DNA of 64,000 bases, from the NCBI RefSeq assembly GCF_014055005.1, contig NZ_CP059570.1, positions 310,001 through 374,000 on the forward strand. The letters are read 5' to 3'. How positions within the stretch are numbered: the first letter of the stretch is position 1; the number at the start of each line of letters is the position of its first letter. The DNA comes from Neisseria dentiae (GTDB lineage Bacteria; Pseudomonadota; Gammaproteobacteria; Burkholderiales; Neisseriaceae). The notes below the pieces were generated by a model that did not search any database, was not told the origin of the DNA, and saw only the letters and a program-made list of their open reading frames with translations. The position numbers and the translations under genes were made by a program. Shown here piece after piece: positions 58,792 to 64,000 of the stretch.

Positions 58792-60429
58792 TCACGCTTC
58801 CGCCAGCAGCGGCTGCCCGCGGATAACCGCGCGGATAACCGTGCGGTTGGGCGAGAGCGCGTTGCGCAGGCGTTGCGACAGCGGATTGGGCAGGCCGAGA
58901 ATGTCGGCGGCAACGGCGGCGGCGCAGACGGGGGCGGTGGCCAGGCCGCGGCTGCCGTGGGCGGTGTTGATGTAGGCGCCCGGCAAATAAGGGCAGGGCG
59001 TGTGGATGCGGTAGTTTTTGTCGAGCGCGAGTTTGGCATAGGCCTGCTGCATGGTATAGATGTCGCCGAGTGCGCCCACCAGCGGCAGGTGGTCGGGGCT
59101 GTCGCAGCGCAGGGCGGCATGGCCTTGCAAAGGTTGTGCGGGGCCGTTTGAACGGGTTTCAGACGGCCTGTCCGGACTCAGGCCGTCTGAAAATAAATTT
59201 CCGGCCAGTTTGGCATCCAGTTCGCGCAAAGTAAGGCGGTTGGCTTCGGCATCGCTTGCGCGCCATTCGCTGCCGGTGTCGTGCTGGATAAAGGTGGCGC
59301 CGAAGCAGTGCGCGCCCTGCCAGGCGGGGCTGATGTAGCCGGCGGCGGAAAGGGCGCAGCGCAGGGCGGCGGAATAGGGCGTGGCGGCGGCCAGATCGGT
59401 TTGGCCGCGGATCAGGCGGTAGGGCAGTGCGGATACGTCGGCTGCGGCGGCCAGCGGGCTGTGCGCGCCCATGCAGTAGATGATATGGCTGCCGCAGAAG
59501 GTTTGCGTGGCGGTTTTCACCTGCCATATGCCGTTGCGGTATTCGGCGGCTAGCGCGGGGGTGCGGGCGTGCAGTTCGATCAAAGGGTGGTCGAGCAGGG
59601 CGTTGACCAGCGCGGGCGGGTTCAGCCACACGCCTTGCGGCCAGTAAAGCGCGCTTTGCGTGAGGGGGATGCCGGCCAATTGCGAGGCCGTTTCGGCGCA
59701 AACGGGGCGGTAGAGGTGGGCGTGGTGGGTTTGCGCCGCCAATGCCAGATTGCGGCGGGTTTCTTCTTCGTTATGATTGAGATGGAGCACGCCGCTGCCG
59801 CCCCAGTTTTCGCGTGCGGGCAGCAGGGTGTCGAGCAGGCGGCGGGTGTGGCCGTAGCCGCACAGCAGCAGTTCGGTTTGTTCGGTGTTGTGCGGCGAAA
59901 TCTTGGCATACAGCAGCCCTTGGCGGTTGCCCGAGGCAGCGTTGGCCGGTTCGGCAGCTTCGAGCACGGTAACGGGCAGGCCGTGCCGCGCCAGCGCGCG
60001 TGCGGTAGCGGCACCGGCGATGCCTGCGCCGATAACGATGGCGCGGGTTGCGGGGCGGCGTTCGGGCGGCTTGAACCACGGTTTGACGTTTGGCGGCGGC
60101 AGTTGCGGCACGGCTTCGGTTTGCCATTGCACGGGTTGCGGGAAATGTTCGCCGAGGCGGCAGGCGGCTTCAGGCGGCATCAGCCACAAATGCACGCCCG
60201 GCAAGATGTCGTATAGCGCATTGGCGGCGTTAAACTGAATGCAGCCGAGTTTGCTTTCGATGGCTTGGCTTAACGCGGTTTCTTGTGCCGAAGGGTTTTC
60301 AGACGGCCTGAACACGGGGATTTCGTTTGCGGACAGGCACACAACCAGATACAGCGGTTTGGGGTGTGCGGTAATGGCGCAAGAGAGTTCTGATAATGAA
60401 GGCGGGCGGTTCCAAGCGAGGTGGTTCAT
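58792..60429 (-). CDS. mnmC: FAD-dependent cmnm5s2U34 oxidoreductase (MnmC, C-terminal type)
   Basis: This protein corresponds to the FAD oxidoreductase half of MnmC, which removes the carboxymethyl group of cmnm5s2U34 at the wobble base of tRNAs. The 545-residue protein has an N-terminal extension of about 130 residues, then the Rossmann motif VIGAGIAGAATARALA. ASGNRQGLLYAKISPHN and LPLVGALGDI-type motifs and a C-terminal HGSRGLATAPVCA follow. The methyltransferase domain of the bifunctional enzyme is absent. A segment of about 25 residues with two uptake sequences (59158 and 59178) is inserted before the QGHAALRCDSPDH motif. FAD binding looks intact. Confidence 0.88.
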   Translation of the reverse strand: MNHLAWNRPPSLSELSCAITAHPKPLYLVVCLSANEIPVFRPSENPSAQETALSQAIESKLGCIQFNAANALYDILPGVHLWLMPPEAACRLGEHFPQPVQWQTEAVPQLPPPNVKPWFKPPERRPATRAIVIGAGIAGAATARALARHGLPVTVLEAAEPANAASGNRQGLLYAKISPHNTEQTELLLCGYGHTRRLLDTLLPARENWGGSGVLHLNHNEEETRRNLALAAQTHHAHLYRPVCAETASQLAGIPLTQSALYWPQGVWLNPPALVNALLDHPLIELHARTPALAAEYRNGIWQVKTATQTFCGSHIIYCMGAHSPLAAAADVSALPYRLIRGQTDLAAATPYSAALRCALSAAGYISPAWQGAHCFGATFIQHDTGSEWRASDAEANRLTLRELDAKLAGNLFSDGLSPDRPSETRSNGPAQPLQGHAALRCDSPDHLPLVGALGDIYTMQQAYAKLALDKNYRIHTPCPYLPGAYINTAHGSRGLATAPVCAAAVAADILGLPNPLSQRLRNALSPNRTVIRAVIRGQPLLAEA

Positions 60430-60629
60430 GTATCAGGCCGTCTGAAAAAAGAAAGGGGCGATTTTAGCACGCGCTTCGGCCGCATACCGCCCAAGTGCGC
60501 GGAAAAGCTGTTAAAATCAGGGCGATTTTATTGTTTCAGACGGCCTGGGCGGGCAGCAAGCCGACAGGTCCGCATATCGTGAAACCGCCCTTTCCGCCGT
60601 CTGACCCATATAACCAAACGGAAACCGTT

Positions 60630-61367
60630 ATGAACCCCTTAATCGCCGACTTCAACGCCGAACCCGCACGCGCCCCCGTGATTGTGGCGCTGGATTTTGC
60701 CAACGAACACGACACGCTCGCGTTTGTGCGCAGGCTGGAGCCGTCTTTATGCCGTTTGAAAATCGGCAAAGAGCTGTTTACCGCCACCGGCCGCCGCTTG
60801 GCCGAAAGCCTGATTAACCAGGGCTTCGAGCTGTTTCTCGATTTGAAATACCACGATATTCCCAACACCGTGGCCAAAGCCTGCCGCGCGGCGGCGGAAA
60901 TGGGCGTGTGGATGGTCGATATGCACGCCTGCGGCGGCCGCCGCATGATGGAAGCCGCCGCCGAAGCCGTGGCCAACCAGGCGCACAAACCGCTGCTAAT
61001 CGGCGTAACCGTGCTCACCAGCATGGAAGCGGCCGATTTGGCCGAAATCGGCCTGAACGCGCCGGTGGAAGAATTGGTGCTGCGTTGGGCGAAACTCGCG
61101 CAAAGCTCGGGTTTGGACGGCGTGGTATGTTCCGCCCACGAAGCCGCCCCGCTGCGCCGAGACTTGGGCGGGGATTTCGTGCTGGTTACGCCCGGCATCC
61201 GCCTCGACGTGGCGGGCAACAGCGACGACCAGCGCCGCATCATGACACCGGCTCAGGCACTGGCGGCCGGCTCCACCTATCTGGTGATGGGCCGCCCCGT
61301 TACCCAAGCCGCCGACCCCGTGGCCGTGCTGCGCGGAATCAATGAGGCTGCCCAAGCCATGCGCTGA
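60630..61367 (+). CDS. pyrF: Orotidine 5'-phosphate decarboxylase
   Basis: PyrF decarboxylates OMP to UMP, the last step of pyrimidine synthesis. The 245-residue TIM-barrel protein has VIVALDFANEHD and LFLDLKYHDIPNTV, with the catalytic Asp-x-Lys-x2-Asp. LVTPGIRLD and VMGRPVTQA follow. ATG 60630 is the conserved start. A promoter-like TTAAAATCAGGGCG is near 60513. Uptake sequences flank it. Confidence 0.95.
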   Translation: MNPLIADFNAEPARAPVIVALDFANEHDTLAFVRRLEPSLCRLKIGKELFTATGRRLAESLINQGFELFLDLKYHDIPNTVAKACRAAAEMGVWMVDMHACGGRRMMEAAAEAVANQAHKPLLIGVTVLTSMEAADLAEIGLNAPVEELVLRWAKLAQSSGLDGVVCSAHEAAPLRRDLGGDFVLVTPGIRLDVAGNSDDQRRIMTPAQALAAGSTYLVMGRPVTQAADPVAVLRGINEAAQAMR

Positions 61368-61437
61368 TTTTCAGACGGCCTGATGTTAAAAGTTTAGGCA
61401 GAGGCCGTCTGAAACCCAAAGAAACGGACTGACAAAT

Positions 61438-62400
61438 ATGGTATTCCCAACTGACCCGCAAACCCTCGCAACCCGCCTTGCCCGAGCACGCGTGCTGGTG
61501 GTGGGCGACGTGATGCTCGACCGCTACTGGTTCGGCGACGTATCGCGCATTTCGCCCGAAGCCCCCGTGCCCGTGGCCAAAATCGGCAAAACCGACCAGC
61601 GCGCCGGCGGTGCCGCCAACGTTGCCCGCAACGTCGCCTCGCTGGGCGGGCAGGCCGCCTTGCTGTCGGTAACCGGCAACGACGAAGCCGCCGACGTGCT
61701 CGACGGCCTGATGCGGCAGGACGGCGTGGCCGCCCATCTGGTGCGCGATTCGGAAATCGCCACCACCGTGAAACTGCGCGTGGTTGCCCGCAACCAGCAA
61801 TTGATCCGCCTCGATTTCGAAGAGATGCCGCACCGCGAAATCCTCGATTCGGTAAAAGACCAATACCGCGCACTGTTGCCCGAATACGATGTGGTGATTC
61901 TGTCGGACTACGGTAAAGGCGGCCTGCTGCACGTTGCCTCGATGATAGAATGGGCGCGCCAGGCCGGCAAACCCGTGCTGATCGATCCCAAAGGCGACGA
62001 CTACGAGAAATATGCCGGCGCCACCCTGCTCACGCCCAACCGTGCCGAGTTGAAAGAAGTGGTGGGCAGCTGGCGCAGCGAAGCCGAGCTGACCGAAAAA
62101 GCGCAGCACCTACGCCGCCACCTCGAACTCGAAGCCCTGCTGCTCACCCGCAGCGAAGAGGGCATGACCCTGTTCGGCGGCAGCGAAATCGTCAACCGGC
62201 CCACGCGGGCGCAGGAAGTGTACGACGTGTCCGGCGCGGGCGACACCGTCATCGCCAGCATGGGCTTGGGGCTGGCCGCCGGTTTCAGCCTGCCCGAAGC
62301 CATGCACATCGCCAACACCGCCGCAGGCGTGGTGGTGGCCAAACTGGGCACGGCGGTGTGCTCGTTTGACGAGCTGACCGCAGCGCTCGAAAAGGAATAA
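61438..62400 (+). CDS. hldA: D-glycero-beta-D-manno-heptose-7-phosphate kinase
   Basis: This PfkB-family kinase corresponds to domain I of HldE/RfaE. It makes heptose 1,7-bisphosphate for the phosphatase GmhB. The 320-residue protein has VVGDVMLDRYWFGDVSRISPEAP, RAGGAANVARNVASLGG and the C-terminal DVSGAGDTVIA with the catalytic Asp. The adenylyltransferase domain is absent, so a separate HldC-like gene must exist elsewhere. It precedes the small protein/zeta pair by 33 bp. Confidence 0.94.
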   Translation: MVFPTDPQTLATRLARARVLVVGDVMLDRYWFGDVSRISPEAPVPVAKIGKTDQRAGGAANVARNVASLGGQAALLSVTGNDEAADVLDGLMRQDGVAAHLVRDSEIATTVKLRVVARNQQLIRLDFEEMPHREILDSVKDQYRALLPEYDVVILSDYGKGGLLHVASMIEWARQAGKPVLIDPKGDDYEKYAGATLLTPNRAELKEVVGSWRSEAELTEKAQHLRRHLELEALLLTRSEEGMTLFGGSEIVNRPTRAQEVYDVSGAGDTVIASMGLGLAAGFSLPEAMHIANTAAGVVVAKLGTAVCSFDELTAALEKE

Positions 62401-62433
62401 CGGCGGTTTCAGACGGCTTTGAAAGGAGGCGCT

Positions 62434-62616
62434 ATGTACCAGCCCGATTTGGAAAAAATCAAACGCAAGCAGGCCGAATTGCAGGCGGCCCACCGCGCAT
62501 GGATAGCCGAAAAAGCCAAACACGAAATATTGGCGTTTGCCGATGAAAAAGGCAACGTCGTATTGCACCACCCCGACGGGCATACGGAGATTGTGCATGA
62601 GGCCGAAGCAGGCTAG
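62434..62616 (+). CDS. Small putative antitoxin
   Basis: A 60-residue protein that starts MYQPDLEKIKRKQAELQAAH. The first half is a likely charged alpha helix, the second a short beta-like region ending EIVHEAEAG. It has a strong ribosome site AAAGGAGG 5 bp before the ATG. It overlaps the next gene by 20 bp, as toxin-antitoxin pairs often do. It does not look like the classical epsilon antitoxin, so its role is inferred from context only. Confidence 0.7.
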   Translation: MYQPDLEKIKRKQAELQAAHRAWIAEKAKHEILAFADEKGNVVLHHPDGHTEIVHEAEAG

Positions 62617-63181
62617 GGCGGTATTTTATTGCGGTACCAACGGTGCGGGCAAAACCACTTTGCGCGGTTTGAACCATGATGCCGTGTCGGTGGTGATTGA
62701 TTCCGACCATATCGCCGCCGAGCTTAATCCTGCCAACCCGCGGGCCGCAGATATGGAGGCCGGGCGGCAGGCGTTAAAACTTTTTCAGACGGCTTTAAAT
62801 AACGGTATTTCGTTTTCCATGGAATCCACACTGTCGGGTGTTTCGGTGTTGCGGCGTATGCAGCAGGCCAAAGATAAGGGATTTCATGTTATTTTGAACT
62901 ATATCGGGCTGGTTTCCGCCGATTTGCATATCGAACGCGTACAGTCGCGCATCCGCAGCGGCGGCCATCCGATAGACAACGGAGTCATCCGCAGGCGGTT
63001 CATCGAAAGCCACACCAATCTGGCCGTGGCGGTGCAATTGGCCGACGAAGCGTATCTTTATGATAATTCCGGGGCAGAGTTGGCATTGGTGTTATATGCC
63101 GCAGGCGGTAAAATCTATCTGCAAACCGATACGCAGCCCGCATGGGTGCAGAAGCTGATACAAACATTAACGGCCGTCTGA
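62597..63181 (+). CDS. Zeta-toxin-like P-loop kinase
   Basis: This 194-residue P-loop protein of the zeta-toxin/AAA family has Walker A GTNGAGKTT (residues 13-21), the VVIDSDHIAAELNP motif (probable catalytic Asp35 or Asp37 and substrate loop), and ISFSMESTLSG. Conserved basic residues in VQSRIRSGGHPIDNGVIRRR follow. Classical zeta toxins phosphorylate UDP-N-acetylglucosamine and block wall synthesis; here the protein is shorter and its target is unknown. It overlaps the upstream 60-residue gene by 20 bp. The stop TGA is inside an uptake sequence (AV ending). The pair is inserted between two LOS genes, hldA and hldD. Confidence 0.78.
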   Translation: MRPKQARAVFYCGTNGAGKTTLRGLNHDAVSVVIDSDHIAAELNPANPRAADMEAGRQALKLFQTALNNGISFSMESTLSGVSVLRRMQQAKDKGFHVILNYIGLVSADLHIERVQSRIRSGGHPIDNGVIRRRFIESHTNLAVAVQLADEAYLYDNSGAELALVLYAAGGKIYLQTDTQPAWVQKLIQTLTAV

Positions 63182-63206
63182 AAGCCCGGTTTTTTTCAGA
63201 CGGCCG
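63172..63206. terminator. DUS hairpin after the zeta-like gene
   Basis: GGCCGTCTGAAA at 63175-63186 and its inverse at 63196-63206 flank a CCCGG and T-rich loop. The left arm provides the stop codon of the zeta-like gene. Confidence 0.65.
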
Positions 63207-63224
63207 CAACAAAAGGAAAGCATT

Positions 63225-64000
63225 ATGACCATCATCGTAACCGGCGCCGCCGGCTTTATCGGCAGCAACATCGTTCAAGCCTTAAACCGGCGCGGCATCA
63301 CCGACATCGTTGCCGTCGATAACCTCTCGCGCGGCGAAAAATTCAAAAACCTGGCCGAGTGCGAAATCGCCCATTATCTCGACAAACACGAGTTTATCCG
63401 CCAGGTGCGCGAGCACGAGCTGCCCTACGACGACATCGAAGCCGTGTTCCACGACGGCGCCTGCTCCGACACCATGGAGCACGACGGCCGCTATATGATG
63501 GACAACAACTACCAATACAGCCTCGACCTGCTCGATTGGTGCCAAGACGAACGCATCCCCTACCTTTACGCCTCCAGCGCGGCGGTGTACGGCAAAGGCG
63601 AAATATTCCGCGAAGAGCGCGAGCTGGAAAAGCCGCTCAACGTTTACGGCTATTCCAAATTCCAATTCGACCAGGTGGTGCGCCGCCGCATGAAAGAAGG
63701 GCTGACCGCGCAGGTGGTGGGCTTCCGCTATTTCAACGTTTACGGGCAGCACGAGCAGCACAAAGGCCGTATGGCGTCGGTGGCCTTCCACCACTTCAAC
63801 CAATACCGCGAAAACGGCTATGTTAACCTGTTCGGTGCCAACGACGGCTACGGCAACGGCGAGCAGACCCGCGATTTCGTGAGCGTGGAAGACGTGGTGA
63901 AAGTGAACCTGTTTTTCTTCGACCACCCCGAAAAATCAGGCATTTTCAACCTCGGCACCGGCCGCAGCCAGCAGTTTAACGAGCTGGCAGCCGCCACCGT
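63225..64000 (+). CDS. hldD: ADP-L-glycero-D-manno-heptose 6-epimerase (5' part)
   Basis: HldD (RfaD/GmhD) epimerises ADP-D,D-heptose to ADP-L,D-heptose, the precursor of the LOS inner core. The visible 258 residues have the NAD(P)-binding TGAAGFIGSNIVQAL, the SSAAVYG serine, the catalytic Tyr-x3-Lys in YGYSKFQFDQ, and FRYFNVYGQHE. AAAGGAAAG precedes the ATG. The gene continues past the window end. Confidence 0.95.
   Translation, partial: MTIIVTGAAGFIGSNIVQALNRRGITDIVAVDNLSRGEKFKNLAECEIAHYLDKHEFIRQVREHELPYDDIEAVFHDGACSDTMEHDGRYMMDNNYQYSLDLLDWCQDERIPYLYASSAAVYGKGEIFREERELEKPLNVYGYSKFQFDQVVRRRMKEGLTAQVVGFRYFNVYGQHEQHKGRMASVAFHHFNQYRENGYVNLFGANDGYGNGEQTRDFVSVEDVVKVNLFFFDHPEKSGIFNLGTGRSQQFNELAAAT

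Overview
The window is chromosomal DNA from a member of the Neisseriaceae, most likely a Neisseria species that uses the AG dialect of the DNA uptake sequence. The 12-mer AGGCCGTCTGAA and its complement recur throughout, often as inverted pairs that form terminators between genes. The proteins also look neisserial: a thioredoxin-MsrA-MsrB fusion, NsrR with Cys90/97/103, TonB-ExbB-ExbD, ComM and heptose LOS genes. I cannot name the species from sequence alone. There is no prophage, intact insertion sequence, CRISPR array or rRNA. Almost all the content is housekeeping core genome, with small intergenic repeat elements and a few accessory genes.

Layout. 1-5.3 kb: end of ispH, tsaD, metF, a polyamine-binding lipoprotein, rppH. 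5.3-9.2 kb: a small acidic protein, a family 4 glycosyltransferase, gmhB, plsC and a DUF45/YgjP-type metalloprotein. 9.3-18.5 kb: uppP, dsbA with a SPOR-domain protein, comM, ubiK, an unknown gene coupled to a low-molecular-weight phosphatase, an ADP-ribosylglycohydrolase and msrAB. 18.7-28.7 kb: two tandem paralogous CgeB-like genes, fabD, a cold-shock/DUF1294 protein, fabH, tRNA-Pro(CGG), a tetrapyrrole-methylase-fold protein, maf, yceD-rpmF, a phosphoribosyltransferase and plsX. 28.7-33.4 kb: an iron locus with an AraC regulator, a Fur-box-like site, a TonB-dependent receptor and an exported Fes-like esterase. 33.4-39.8 kb: maf2, an SDR, two small membrane proteins, a YqaA-type protein, hemH, erpA and a zinc-ribbon membrane protein. 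40-43 kb: a COG2984-type (TrpXYZ-like) ABC transporter behind a terminator-containing leader. 43.2-46.9 kb: queC-queD-DUF1304-queE with a frameshifted DUF1304, then grxD and argC. 47.2-51.9 kb: a small membrane protein, an orphan histidine-kinase-like protein, a DASS transporter and glycerate kinase. 51.9-64 kb: kup, nnrS, a hemerythrin protein and nsrR, tonB-exbB-exbD, mnmC, pyrF, hldA, a putative toxin-antitoxin pair with a zeta-like kinase, and hldD running off the end.

Several systems are linked across the window. Heptose synthesis for lipooligosaccharide uses gmhB, hldA and hldD. Fatty acid and phospholipid synthesis uses fabD, fabH, plsX and plsC. Iron acquisition uses the receptor, the esterase and the TonB motor. 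Nitric oxide response uses nsrR, the hemerythrin protein and nnrS.

The points most worth a second look are: a family of about 167-bp MITE-like elements with GAGGCCTTTGC ends; a 168-bp foldback element against metF; the zeta-like pair between hldA and hldD; the aromatic-rich leader and terminator before the ABC transporter; the homopolymer frameshift in the que operon; and uptake sequences that supply start and stop codons to genes.
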